A DNA stretch of 64,000 nt. Source: JANNMJ01 sp031425525. Lineage in GTDB: Bacteria > Bacteroidota > Bacteroidia > Cytophagales > Hymenobacteraceae. Positions within the stretch are counted from its first letter, which is position 1. Each line of letters starts with the position of its first letter. Where the stretch lies: the NCBI GenBank assembly GCA_031425525.1, contig JANPJM010000047.1, forward strand, positions 57,003 through 121,002, given 5' to 3'. The translations under genes and the position numbers were made by a program. Below the pieces are notes generated by a model. It was given only the letters and a program-made list of their open reading frames with translations, made no database searches and had not been told where the DNA came from. This document shows, one piece after another, positions 1 through 8,596 of the stretch.

Positions 1-2
1 TC

Positions 3-2102
3 GATTTGAAACAGCGCGGCCGGGCGTTCAAGGTCGAGAAGTACGAACACCCGTACCCGCACTGCTGGCGCACCGATAAGCCCGTGCTGTACTACCCGCT
101 CGACTCGTGGTTCATCCGCACGACGGCCGTGAAAGACCGGCTGATCGAGTTGAACAAAACCATCAACTGGAAGCCGGAAAGCACCGGCACCGGCCGTTTC
201 GGCAACTGGCTGGAGAATCTGGTCGATTGGAACCTGAGCCGCTCGCGCTACTGGGGCACGCCGCTGCCCATCTGGCGGACGGAAGACGGCACGGAAGAAA
301 TCTGCATCGGTTCGGTAACGGAGCTGCGGGCGGAAATTGCGAAAGCCGTGGCGTCGGGCGTGATGGATCACGATACCCTCGACGAACACCACTTGGCTAC
401 GCGCGAAGGCGGACAGCCGTTTCTGGATCTGCACCGGCCGTACGTCGATGAAATCGTGCTGGTGAGCGCCACCGGCCAGCCGATGCGCCGCGAGACGGAT
501 TTGATCGACGTGTGGTTCGATTCCGGCGCGATGCCGTACGCGCAGTGGCACTACCCGCTGGAAAATACGCAGCGGTTCAGCCAGAATTTTCCCGCCGATT
601 TCATCGCGGAAGGCGTGGATCAAACACGCGGTTGGTTTTTTACGCTGCACGCCCTGGCCGTGATGCTCGAAGATTCGGTAGCGTTCAAGAATGTGATCGC
701 GAACGGGCTCGTCCTCGACAAAGAGGGCAACAAGATGAGTAAGCGCCTTGGCAATGCCGTCGATCCGTTTGCCACCATCGCGCAATACGGCCCCGATGCC
801 ACGCGCTGGTATATGATTGCCAACGCTCCGCCGTGGGAAAATCTGCGTTTCGACCCGGCCGGTATCGTGGAAGTGCAGAGGCGGTTCTTTGGTACGCTGA
901 CCAATACTTACGCCTTTTTTGCGCTGTACGCGAACTTGGATGGTTTCCAAAAGAGACCAAGCGATGATTTGGGTACGAATGTCAAAACGGAGCTAGATCG
1001 CTGGATTCTCAGCAAACTGCATTCGTTGGTAGGAGAGGTGCGAGGCCAATTAGATGCGTACGATCCGACGAAGGCCGCCCGTGCGATTCAGGATTTCGTC
1101 ACCGATCAGCTTTCCAACTGGTACGTACGGCTCTCGCGCGCCCGCTTCCGCAAAGGTGATTTGACGGCAGATAAAAGCGCCGCTTTCGAGACGTTGCACG
1201 AATGCCTCACGACTGTCGCGCAGTTGATGGCGCCCATCGCTCCATTCTATGCAGAGTGGCTGTATGGCAACTTAACTGAGATTTCAGCCGAAACATCGGG
1301 CACGTCGGTACACCTTGCATTGCTGCCCACGCCAGACACTAAGCAGGTTGATGCTGCCCTTGAAAACCGGATGGCGTTGGCACAGCAAGTGTGTTCCATC
1401 GGGCACGCGCTGCGCAAAAAAGCCGCCATCAAGGTGCGGCAACCGTTGCCGCGCTTGCTGGTGCCCGTACTGACCGATGCCGCCGCCGCCGACCTGCGTG
1501 CCGTCGCCGAACTCATCGGCGCCGAGCTGAACGTGAAGGAAGTGGAAGCTGTGGGCCGCGAAGCCAATCTGCTCATCAAAAGCGCGAAGCCGAACTTCAA
1601 AACCGTCGGCAAACGCTTTGGCCCACGTTTGAAAGCAGCCACTGCCGTTATTCAGGCGCTAACCCGCGCCGAAATCGACACGCTGGAAACGACCGGCGTT
1701 TTTCACGTGGAAGTGGAAGGCACCACCGAAGCCCTGACTCCCGATGACGTGGAAATCCGCACCGAAGACGTGCCGGGCTATGCCTCTGCTACCGAGAATG
1801 GCGTTACGGTCGCGCTCGACCTCAATCTCACCGATGCGCTGCGGCTCGAAGGCGTGGCACGCGAGCTAGTCAATCGTCTCCAAAACCTACGTAAGGATTC
1901 CGGCCTCGATGTGCAAGACCGCATCCGCGTCCGCCTCGCCGATTCGCAGCCGGAACTGAACGCCGCCGTAGTCGCCCACGGCGACCTAGTGCGCGCCGAA
2001 GTGCAAGCCGATTTGCTGGAAACGGCGCCTGATGTGGCCGCCGAAACGGTGCTGTCCTTCGATGAATACACGGTGGCGGTTGCTATCGTGGTTGTTACCT
2101 AA
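3..2102 (+). CDS. ileS: Isoleucyl-tRNA synthetase, 5'-truncated by the window edge
   Basis: Class I aminoacyl-tRNA synthetase that charges tRNA-Ile in the cytoplasm. Only about the last 700 residues are inside the window; the frame is open to the left edge, so the real start lies outside. Seen: the end of the editing/catalytic region (HCWRTDKPVLYY, then NWLENLVDWNLSRSRYWGTP), the KMSKR loop as NKMSKRLGN near 730-747, an anticodon-binding helical domain, and a C-terminal tail with DRIRVRLADSQPEL typical of the DUF5915 tail of the long, eukaryal-like IleS found in Bacteroidota. It is followed by lspA in the same direction, a neighbour pair common in many bacteria. Confidence 0.96.
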   Translation, partial: DLKQRGRAFKVEKYEHPYPHCWRTDKPVLYYPLDSWFIRTTAVKDRLIELNKTINWKPESTGTGRFGNWLENLVDWNLSRSRYWGTPLPIWRTEDGTEEICIGSVTELRAEIAKAVASGVMDHDTLDEHHLATREGGQPFLDLHRPYVDEIVLVSATGQPMRRETDLIDVWFDSGAMPYAQWHYPLENTQRFSQNFPADFIAEGVDQTRGWFFTLHALAVMLEDSVAFKNVIANGLVLDKEGNKMSKRLGNAVDPFATIAQYGPDATRWYMIANAPPWENLRFDPAGIVEVQRRFFGTLTNTYAFFALYANLDGFQKRPSDDLGTNVKTELDRWILSKLHSLVGEVRGQLDAYDPTKAARAIQDFVTDQLSNWYVRLSRARFRKGDLTADKSAAFETLHECLTTVAQLMAPIAPFYAEWLYGNLTEISAETSGTSVHLALLPTPDTKQVDAALENRMALAQQVCSIGHALRKKAAIKVRQPLPRLLVPVLTDAAAADLRAVAELIGAELNVKEVEAVGREANLLIKSAKPNFKTVGKRFGPRLKAATAVIQALTRAEIDTLETTGVFHVEVEGTTEALTPDDVEIRTEDVPGYASATENGVTVALDLNLTDALRLEGVARELVNRLQNLRKDSGLDVQDRIRVRLADSQPELNAAVVAHGDLVRAEVQADLLETAPDVAAETVLSFDEYTVAVAIVVVT

Positions 2103-2103
2103 A

Positions 2104-2186
2104 TTTTAGCACCGAGTTTCACAGAGTTCCACGGAGTAGTAACCGGCCGCAAACTCTATGAAACTCCGTGCGACTCTGTGCTAAAA
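2104..2186. repeat. Imperfect hairpin repeat of CACAGAG/CACGGAG type
   Basis: Two arms of about 34 bases, starting TTTTAGCACCGAG and ending CTCTGTGCTAAAAA, pair with about seven mismatches. The right arm ends on the base before the lspA start codon, so the element forms the lspA leader. The building block (C-R-C-R-G-A-G, repeated every 10-12 bases) resembles the arms that flank the GxxExxY gene near 55.6-56.0 kb. It may also act as a terminator for ileS because of the A/T runs at both ends. Confidence 0.7.
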
Positions 2187-2187
2187 A

Positions 2188-2874
2188 ATGCCCCAAAAGT
2201 CTCTTATTCGCTATTACCTCGTTGCAGCGGTCATCATCGCGCTTGACCAACTCGTCAAATACTTCACCCACACCCGGATGCTGATGGGACCGGCGGGCGA
2301 AATCCCGCTCCTCGGCGACTGGTTCAAGCTGCATTACACGCTCAACCCCGGTATGGCGTTCGGCGTGGAGCTGGGTTCGGTGTATGGCAAGCTGATTCTG
2401 ACTACGTTTCGGCTCTTCGCAATGGGCGGCATCAGCTACTATCTCTGGCTGCTGTGGAGCCGTCGGGCGCCTAGTGGGCTGCTGTGGTGTGGCGGTCTGA
2501 TTCTGGGCGGCGCCATCGGCAACCTCATCGACTCGCTTTTTTACGGCTTCATTTACGATAATGCGCCGTTTGGCGCACCGATGCGGGCGTTTTATGGGCA
2601 AGTGATCGATATGTTTTACCTCGACCTGTGGCAGGGCACGCTGCCCTACAACTGGCCGATAGTGGGCGGAACTTCGCTGGCGCTCTGGCCAATTTTCAAC
2701 GTGGCCGATGCGGCTATTTTTTGCGGTGTGGTCTTCATCCTCTTCAACCAGCAGCGCTTTTTCCCGCACGGCCACTTGGCGGTGGAAGGGGAGGGGCCGG
2801 CCGCCGATACCCACTCCACGACGAACGGCACGCCGGGCGCCGGGTCGGAACACGCCGAAGCGCTCACTTCGTGA
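2188..2874 (+). CDS. lspA: Lipoprotein signal peptidase (signal peptidase II)
   Basis: Inner-membrane aspartic protease that removes signal peptides from diacylglyceryl-modified prolipoproteins. Four hydrophobic segments are visible. The two catalytic aspartates are in GNLID (Asp115) and FNVAD (Asp174), and the N-terminal DQLVK motif of the family is at residues 20-24. At 228 residues it is longer than the typical 160-170 because of a longer loop around 125-165 and a polar C-terminal tail; long forms are usual in Bacteroidota. ATG start at 2188. Its TGA stop overlaps the GTG start of the next gene. The lipoproteins LptC and alpha-amylase encoded here would be substrates. Confidence 0.96.
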   Translation: MPQKSLIRYYLVAAVIIALDQLVKYFTHTRMLMGPAGEIPLLGDWFKLHYTLNPGMAFGVELGSVYGKLILTTFRLFAMGGISYYLWLLWSRRAPSGLLWCGGLILGGAIGNLIDSLFYGFIYDNAPFGAPMRAFYGQVIDMFYLDLWQGTLPYNWPIVGGTSLALWPIFNVADAAIFCGVVFILFNQQRFFPHGHLAVEGEGPAADTHSTTNGTPGAGSEHAEALTS

Positions 2875-4610
2875 CCCCACTCGTGCCGCTCCCAATCCGC
2901 ACTACTCCGCTGCTCGCCGTCCGTGATCTGCGGATCAGCTTTGGCGCTATGGCTGCCGTGCGCGGCATGTCGTTCGAGGTGCGGCGCGGTGAAACGGTGG
3001 CGCTCGTGGGCGAGTCGGGTTCGGGTAAATCGGTGACTTCGCTGGCGCTGATGGGCCTGCTCGGCGGCAACCCACAGGTATCGGGTTCGGCATTGCTCCA
3101 GACAAAGCAGTTCGGCGAAATCGACTTGCTAACGGCCCCCGAAAACCAAAAGCGCAAGCTGCGGGGCCGCGAAATGGCGATGATTTTTCAGGAGCCGATG
3201 TCGTCGCTCAACCCCGTGCATCGGTGCGGCGAGCAGATCGACGAAGTACTGCGCCACCACTTGGGCCTGATCGGTGCGCAAGCTGCCGCCCGCAGCCTGT
3301 CACTCCTTACGGCGGCCGGGCTGCCCGACCCCGCGCGCGCCGCGCGCGCCTACCCGCACGAGCTAAGTGGCGGCCAAAAGCAGCGCGTCATGATTGCGAT
3401 GGCGCTCGCGTGCAGCCCCAGTTTGCTCATTGCCGACGAGCCCACGACGGCGCTCGACGTTACGGTGCAAGCGCGCATCTTACGACTGCTCGCCGATTTG
3501 CGCGCTGAACACGACGCCGCACTCCTCTTCATCACTCACGACCTGGGCGTGGTGGCCGAAATAGCCGACCGCGTGCTGGTGCTGTACCGAGGTGATTTGG
3601 TGGAAAGCGGTTCCGTGCAGGAAGTTTTTCGCAATCCGCAGCACCCTTACACGCGGGGCCTGTTGGCCTGTCGCCCCCAACGCACCGCTCAACGGCTGGC
3701 CGTACTGCCTACCGTCGCCGATTTTCTATGGATAGCATCCGATGAGCCGGCGCAACCGCCAATCAGTAATTACCGACCCTTCACCACAGCCAACTCGAAA
3801 CTCGAAACTCAAAACTCAAAACTGCTAACGGCTACCAATCTCACGGTTCGTTACCCAACCGGCGGGGGACTTTTTTCGCGCGCCACCGGTTCAGTGGCGG
3901 CCGTCGATGGCGTAAGCCTGACGCTGGCGCCCGGCGAAACCCTGGCGCTGGTCGGCGAGTCGGGTTGCGGTAAAAGCACGTTGGGCCGCGTACTGCTCGG
4001 TTTGACGAAGCCCAGCGCCGGAACAGTGACCTTTGCCGACGAAGACCTAACGGGTTTTTCCGCTGCTCGCTGGCGCCGGTACCGCCGCGAAGTACAGCTT
4101 ATTTTCCAAGACCCACTCGCGGCGCTCGACCCGATGCAGACGGCCGGCGCGGCGCTCACCGAGCCGATGCTGGTACACGGGCTGCACGGTTCCGACGCCG
4201 CGCGCCGCGCGCGGGCCTTCGATTTGCTGGCGCGCGTGGGGTTGCAGGCCGAGCATTTTGGCCGGTACCCGCACGAATTCTCGGGTGGACAACGGCAGCG
4301 GTTGTGCATTGCGCGGGCGTTGGCGTTGGAGCCGCAGGTGCTGGTTTGCGATGAATCTGTTTCGGCGCTCGACGTGTCGGTGCAAGCGCAGGTACTCAAT
4401 TTGCTCAATGAGTTGAAGCGGTCGCTGGGCCTCGCGATGCTCTTCATCACCCACGATCTCAACGTGGCGTGGTTTGTGGCCGACCGCGTAGCCGTGATGC
4501 AGCGCGGTAGAATTGTGGAATCCGGCCCCGCCGATGCCGTTTTCAACGATCCGCAGCACGAGTATACGCGTACCTTGCTGGCGGCCGTGCCACGCGCCGA
4601 GCCGGTATAA
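2871..4610 (+). CDS. Fused double ATP-binding protein of a dipeptide/oligopeptide ABC importer
   Basis: Two complete nucleotide-binding domains in one 579-residue chain, as in YejF or an OppD-OppF fusion; it would power uptake of peptides through a separately encoded permease, none of which is in the window. First domain: Walker A GESGSGKS near residue 47, signature LSGGQKQR near 165, Walker B LLIADEP near 185. Second domain: GESGCGKST near 361, FSGGQRQR near 470, VLVCDES near 490. The OppD-type extension HPYTRGLL follows domain one. I chose the GTG at 2871 because it overlaps the lspA stop (GTGA) and leaves the first beta strands intact; GTG 2883 is an alternative. The linker (residues about 277-323) contains translated repeat DNA. 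Confidence 0.93.
   Translation: MTPLVPLPIRTTPLLAVRDLRISFGAMAAVRGMSFEVRRGETVALVGESGSGKSVTSLALMGLLGGNPQVSGSALLQTKQFGEIDLLTAPENQKRKLRGREMAMIFQEPMSSLNPVHRCGEQIDEVLRHHLGLIGAQAAARSLSLLTAAGLPDPARAARAYPHELSGGQKQRVMIAMALACSPSLLIADEPTTALDVTVQARILRLLADLRAEHDAALLFITHDLGVVAEIADRVLVLYRGDLVESGSVQEVFRNPQHPYTRGLLACRPQRTAQRLAVLPTVADFLWIASDEPAQPPISNYRPFTTANSKLETQNSKLLTATNLTVRYPTGGGLFSRATGSVAAVDGVSLTLAPGETLALVGESGCGKSTLGRVLLGLTKPSAGTVTFADEDLTGFSAARWRRYRREVQLIFQDPLAALDPMQTAGAALTEPMLVHGLHGSDAARRARAFDLLARVGLQAEHFGRYPHEFSGGQRQRLCIARALALEPQVLVCDESVSALDVSVQAQVLNLLNELKRSLGLAMLFITHDLNVAWFVADRVAVMQRGRIVESGPADAVFNDPQHEYTRTLLAAVPRAEPV
3792..3823 (+). repeat. AACTCGAAACTCAAAACT-type short repeat inside a coding linker
   Basis: Tandem 7-9 base units (AACTCGAA, ACTCAAA) give the residues NSKLETQNSKL between the two ATPase domains. 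The same sequence occurs, non-coding, directly upstream of recF (12321-12348, inverse orientation, reading towards recF) and of coaX (18999-19018). Confidence 0.8.
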
Positions 4611-4621
4611 GTGACAGTTCC

Positions 4622-4706
4622 GTGGCGAGCGCCGTCTCGGCGCCGCGTCATCGTACCCGTCTCGGCCGGTAACGGCTTCACGCAGCGCCGAGACGGCGGT
4701 CGCCAC
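4622..4706. repeat. Long hairpin, GTGGCGAGCGCCGTCTCGGCG family
   Basis: Arms 4622-4647 and 4681-4706 (26 bases) pair with two mismatches around a 33-base loop. A second member of the same family lies at 14952-15076. It sits just after the ABC gene and may terminate it. Confidence 0.85.
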
Positions 4707-4766
4707 ATCTTTTGTCTGTTATTTCCACGTGAAATCGGCCTACTTTACCGTCGCCGCACCTTCCCG

Positions 4767-4774
4767 TAAGTTTG
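4767..4774 (+). promoter_or_regulatory. -7 box TAAGTTTG upstream of rnr
   Basis: Exact match to the Bacteroidota TAnnTTTG consensus, 90 bases before the rnr ATG. A second match, TACTTTTG, is at 4793-4800; either could serve rnr. No clear -33 TTTG element was seen. Confidence 0.5.
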
Positions 4775-4863
4775 CCGTACTTAGGCATGTTTTACTTTTG
4801 AATCCGTCGATTTACCTACCTGCCGCTCTGCGCAGTGCGTCGGATTACTCCCTCTGACTTTCA

Positions 4864-7209
4864 ATGCAAAAAAAAACCACCCCCGCCGACCGCTCCGCTT
4901 CGCGTGAGTCCCAGTCGGACAAGCCGGCTAAGCCGGCGGGCGTAAGCCGCTCGCGCCGTCAGCCGGGCGCTACTACCGCCGAGCCGGCGCCCAAATCCGC
5001 CCCCATTCTCACCGAGCGCGCGGTGTTGCGTGCCTTCGCCGAAGAGGAGCCGGGCGAGCCTGTCACGTTCAAATCGTTGGCGCGCCGGCTGGCGCTGACC
5101 ACGAAAGCCGGCCGCCAAGCCCTTACCGATGAGCTGGCTGAACTGGCCCAGGCCGGTAAGCTGATTCAACTCGAAAACAACATTTATACCCTCCGCCCGC
5201 CCAGCAAATCGGCCGTTTTGCCCGATGTGCAGCACCGCCACCGGGTGCCGGGCAGCGGCGCCGACATCGTCACGGGCCGCGTCGATTTGGCGAATCAGAA
5301 GTTCGCCTTCGTCATCAGCGAAGAATCGGCGACGGATGTGCGCGTCTTCACCGACCGCCTGATGTTTGCGATGCAGGGCGATACCGTACGCGTGCGGCTG
5401 CGGCCTGAGCGCCGGCCCGACCCCCGCGCCGACCGCGGTGGGCGCGGCCGGGGGCGCGGCGACGACGATAACCGCCCGACCGGCGAGGTGATTGAGATCG
5501 TCGAGCGCAAGCGCGAAACACTCGTTGGGCGCGTGGTGCGCGGCCAGTACGAAACCTTCGTGGTGCCCGATTTCCGGAAGTCGTACTTCGATGTCGTGGT
5601 CGATCCGAAAGATCTGAACGGCGCCAACGACGACGATAAAGTCCTCGTCCGCGTGACGCAGTGGCCCAACGATCCGGCGTTCGCGCCCGTCGGGGTCATT
5701 CAGGAAGTGTTCGGGCCGGTAGGGCAGCACAATGCCGAGATGCACGCGATTCTGGCCGAGTTCGACTTGCCGAGCAATTTCCCCGAAGATGTGGAAGCCG
5801 AATCGGAAGTGATTTCGGAAGTGATTACGGAGGAAGAAATCGGCCGTCGCCGCGACTTCCGTGATGTACTTACCTTCACCATCGACCCCGCCGATGCCAA
5901 GGATTTCGACGATGCCCTCTCGCTTCGTCACTTATCGAATGGTCACGTGGAAATCGGCGTCCACATCGCCGACGTGACGCACTACGTCAAGCCCGGCTCG
6001 CGCCTCGAAGAAGAAGCTGAACGCCGGGCTACGTCGGTTTATCTCGTGGATCGAGTGGTGCCGATGCTCCCTGAACGCCTCTCCAACGGGCTTTGCTCAC
6101 TGCGGCCCAACGAGACGAAATGCACGTTCTCGGCGGTCTTCGAGCTGGACTTGAATGGCAAGCTGCACAACGAATGGTTTGGCCGCACGGTCATTCATTC
6201 GGCCCGGCGGTTCTCTTACGAGGAGGCGCAGGAGCGCATCGAAACCGGCACCGGCGACCTCGCCGACGAGATCAACTTGCTCAACTCCATCGCTAAAAAC
6301 CTGCAGGCCGAACGCTTCCGCAAAGGCGCGATTTCGTTTGAAACTACGGAAGTGAAATTCCGCCTCGATGCTGAAGGCCGCCCTGTGTCGGTCTACGTTA
6401 AGGAGCGGAAGGATGCGCACAAGCTCATCGAGGAGTTTATGTTGATGGCGAATAAGCGCGTGGCCGAATTCGTGTTTCAGAAACGCAAGGGTGAGCCGCT
6501 CCCAATGGTGTACCGCGTCCACGATGCGCCTGATGAAGACCGTATGGGCACGTTCGCCAAGTTCGTCAATAAGTTTGGCTATAAGCTCGACCCGGAAGGC
6601 AACATTTCGGCGGAGCTGAACCGCCTGACCGAGAAATCGGCGGGCAAGCCGGAGGCCGATATGCTGCAAACCCTCGCGGTGCGTACGATGGCGAAGGCCA
6701 TCTACACGACGCGTCCTGACGGCCATTTTGGACTCGCATTCGCTCATTATTCACACTTCACCTCGCCCATCCGGCGCTACCCCGATATGATGGCGCACCG
6801 GTTGCTGGCGCGCTACCTCGACGGGGGCAACGCCGCCGAGAAAGAGGCTTTGGAGTTGCAATGCCGGCACGCGTCGGAGATGGAGAAACGCGCGGCCGAC
6901 GCCGAACGTGCTTCCATCAAGTACAAGCAGGTTGAGTACATGCAAGCTGCCATCGGGCAGGAGTTTACAGGCGTGGTTTCGGGCGTGACGGAGTGGGGAA
7001 TGTTTGTCGAAATCGAAGAAAACAAGTGCGAAGGGATGATTCGGTTGTCCGACATTCCTGGCGAGTTCTTCGAACTGGACAAAGAGAACTACCGCTTGGT
7101 GAGCAAGAAATCGGGCCGCGTCATTCGTTTCGGCGATAAAGTACGCGTCAAGGTGGTAGGTGCTAACCTCACGGATCGCACCATCGATTTGGCGCTCGTG
7201 CGGAATTAG
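4864..7209 (+). CDS. rnr: Ribonuclease R (RNB-family 3'-5' exoribonuclease)
   Basis: Degrades structured RNA 3' to 5' in the cytoplasm. The 781-residue protein has a charged disordered N-terminus, a winged-helix region (about 35-95), cold-shock domains interrupted by an Arg/Gly/Asp-rich insert (about 182-205), the RNB catalytic domain with its aspartate cluster DPADAKDFDDAL near residue 340-350 and HYSHFTSPIRRYPDMMAHR near 625, and a C-terminal S1 domain (GQEFTGVVSGVTEWGMFVEI). ATG start at 4864 with an A-run in codons 3-5. Own promoter boxes upstream and a strong hairpin downstream suggest a single-gene transcript. Confidence 0.96.
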   Translation: MQKKTTPADRSASRESQSDKPAKPAGVSRSRRQPGATTAEPAPKSAPILTERAVLRAFAEEEPGEPVTFKSLARRLALTTKAGRQALTDELAELAQAGKLIQLENNIYTLRPPSKSAVLPDVQHRHRVPGSGADIVTGRVDLANQKFAFVISEESATDVRVFTDRLMFAMQGDTVRVRLRPERRPDPRADRGGRGRGRGDDDNRPTGEVIEIVERKRETLVGRVVRGQYETFVVPDFRKSYFDVVVDPKDLNGANDDDKVLVRVTQWPNDPAFAPVGVIQEVFGPVGQHNAEMHAILAEFDLPSNFPEDVEAESEVISEVITEEEIGRRRDFRDVLTFTIDPADAKDFDDALSLRHLSNGHVEIGVHIADVTHYVKPGSRLEEEAERRATSVYLVDRVVPMLPERLSNGLCSLRPNETKCTFSAVFELDLNGKLHNEWFGRTVIHSARRFSYEEAQERIETGTGDLADEINLLNSIAKNLQAERFRKGAISFETTEVKFRLDAEGRPVSVYVKERKDAHKLIEEFMLMANKRVAEFVFQKRKGEPLPMVYRVHDAPDEDRMGTFAKFVNKFGYKLDPEGNISAELNRLTEKSAGKPEADMLQTLAVRTMAKAIYTTRPDGHFGLAFAHYSHFTSPIRRYPDMMAHRLLARYLDGGNAAEKEALELQCRHASEMEKRAADAERASIKYKQVEYMQAAIGQEFTGVVSGVTEWGMFVEIEENKCEGMIRLSDIPGEFFELDKENYRLVSKKSGRVIRFGDKVRVKVVGANLTDRTIDLALVRN

Positions 7210-7258
7210 GCGTTTACTTCCTCTGCCTTTTGCCGTTTCTATTCGGTAGAAGCTACCT

Positions 7259-7301
7259 AATCGGCCCGGTGCCCGAGTTACGCTCGGATACCGGGCCGAT
7301 T
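7259..7301 (+). terminator. Terminator-like hairpin after rnr
   Basis: Perfect 12-base outer arms (AATCGGCCCGGT / ACCGGGCCGATT) with an inner CCGAG/CTCGG stem. It lies 50 bases after the rnr stop. The T-run is poor because the hairpin runs straight into the next promoter box TACCTTTG. Confidence 0.7.
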
Positions 7302-7308
7302 ACCTTTG
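7301..7308 (+). promoter_or_regulatory. -7 box TACCTTTG upstream of the polyprenyl synthase
   Basis: Exact TAnnTTTG match, sharing one base with the rnr terminator. It places transcription start near 7315 and therefore supports GTG 7344 as the start of the next gene instead of codons further upstream. Confidence 0.6.
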
Positions 7309-7343
7309 TTACCCCTTCCACCTTTGTTTCCACAACGTTCCAC

Positions 7344-8318
7344 GTGTCCGTAGCTGCTTACTCTGCCCTCCTCACTTCCGCCCTTCCCACCCTCGAATAC
7401 GGCGCTACTCCCGCCGAACTCTACGACCCCGTGCGGTATATGATGGCATTGGGCGGCAAACGGGTTCGGCCACTCTTGGCACTTCTAGGGGCCGGATTGT
7501 TCACCGATGAAGTGGAGCCGATGGTGCGCGCTGCACTGGCCGTCGAAGTCTTTCACAATTTCACGCTCCTCCACGACGATCTGATGGATGCCGCCCCGCT
7601 GCGGCGCGGTCAGGCCACCGTACACGAGCGATGGAATGCCAACACGGCCATCCTGAGCGGCGATGTGATGCTCGTGCGCGCCTATGAGTTACTGGCCGAT
7701 AACGTGCCCGATGCGTTGCTGCGGCCGGTACTCAAGCGATTTTCTCAGGTAGCGGCGGAGGTCTGCGAGGGCCAACAGCTGGATATGGTATTTGAGGCGC
7801 GCGCCGATGTCGGCGTGCCCGAATACCTGCGAATGATTGAGTTGAAGACCGCTGTTTTGCTTGGTTTCGCGTTGGAACTGGGCGCCCTGCTGGCAGGCGC
7901 CTCGCCGGAAGTGGCCGACCACCTGCGCGCGTTTGGGGTAGGCGTGGGCGTCGCTTTTCAGCTTCGCGATGATTTGCTGGACGTTTACGGCGACGCCGCC
8001 ACGTTTGGCAAGCAGGTAGGCGGTGATATTCTGGCGGCTAAAAAGACGTATTTGCTTCTGACTACCCAAGAATTGCTCGGCCCGGCGGGCCGCACCAACT
8101 TAGCCGGTTTGCTGGCCGATACCACGATGCCCCCCGCCGATAAAGTGGCTGCCGTCACAGCGGTTTTTGATGGTGTTGGCGTCCGTGCCAATACCGAAAC
8201 ACTCATCCGGCAGATTTACACTAATGCACTGACGCATTTGGCGGCCGTCCCCGCTGCCGACATTCGCAAAGCGGAATTACGCCGCCTGACCGACGAGCTT
8301 CTCGACCGCGCTGCGTAG
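7344..8318 (+). CDS. Polyprenyl diphosphate synthase (trans-isoprenyl synthase family)
   Basis: Condenses isopentenyl diphosphate with allylic diphosphates to make geranylgeranyl or longer chains for quinones, carotenoids or bactoprenol-type lipids. The two Asp-rich metal sites are clear: HDDLMD near residue 78-82 (first) and RDDLLD near 208-212 (second), plus GGKRVRPLL near residue 36. 324 residues is the normal family size. GTG 7344 was chosen from the promoter box at 7301-7308; the frame stays open further upstream but that part reads as non-coding. Chain length cannot be read from sequence alone. ispH, which supplies the C5 units, is at 62260-63150. Confidence 0.93.
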   Translation: MSVAAYSALLTSALPTLEYGATPAELYDPVRYMMALGGKRVRPLLALLGAGLFTDEVEPMVRAALAVEVFHNFTLLHDDLMDAAPLRRGQATVHERWNANTAILSGDVMLVRAYELLADNVPDALLRPVLKRFSQVAAEVCEGQQLDMVFEARADVGVPEYLRMIELKTAVLLGFALELGALLAGASPEVADHLRAFGVGVGVAFQLRDDLLDVYGDAATFGKQVGGDILAAKKTYLLLTTQELLGPAGRTNLAGLLADTTMPPADKVAAVTAVFDGVGVRANTETLIRQIYTNALTHLAAVPAADIRKAELRRLTDELLDRAA

Positions 8319-8410
8319 CCGGCTCGACAGAGTTGCGGATTTAAGGAAGCTCCAGGCGCCCATCTTAATTACTTCGGCAGAAGCAATCAGCTGCTACACT
8401 TCGTACATGC

Positions 8411-8484
8411 TGTCACCCTGAGCGCAGTCGAAGGGCGCGGTAGAACGGCGCGGCTTGCGCCCTTCGATTAGGCTCAGTGTGACA
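8411..8484. repeat. Long hairpin, TGTCACCCTGAGCGCAGTCGAAGGGCGC family
   Basis: Arms 8411-8438 and 8457-8484 (28 bases) pair with four mismatches around an 18-base loop. The CCTGAGC..GTCGAAGG core is a REP-like motif seen in the intergenic regions of many bacterial genomes (from memory). It fills much of the gap between the polyprenyl synthase and the rhomboid gene. Confidence 0.85.
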
Positions 8485-8596
8485 ATGTGAGGATGCGTTT
8501 GTTTATGCACCGGTGCTTAATCATCAATTCGCTTATTGCCGGTTGGCTTGCCTGCCCATCGGGCTTTCTGTTTACGTCGATTTACGCCCGTTTCAC

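Noticed and set aside
4721..4736. Imperfect parS-like site (TTTCCACGTGAAA core)
   Set aside because: Matches the central 12 bases but the outer two bases on each side are wrong; other CACGTG words near 7341 and 8596 match on one side only. Listed only as weak neighbours of the perfect site.
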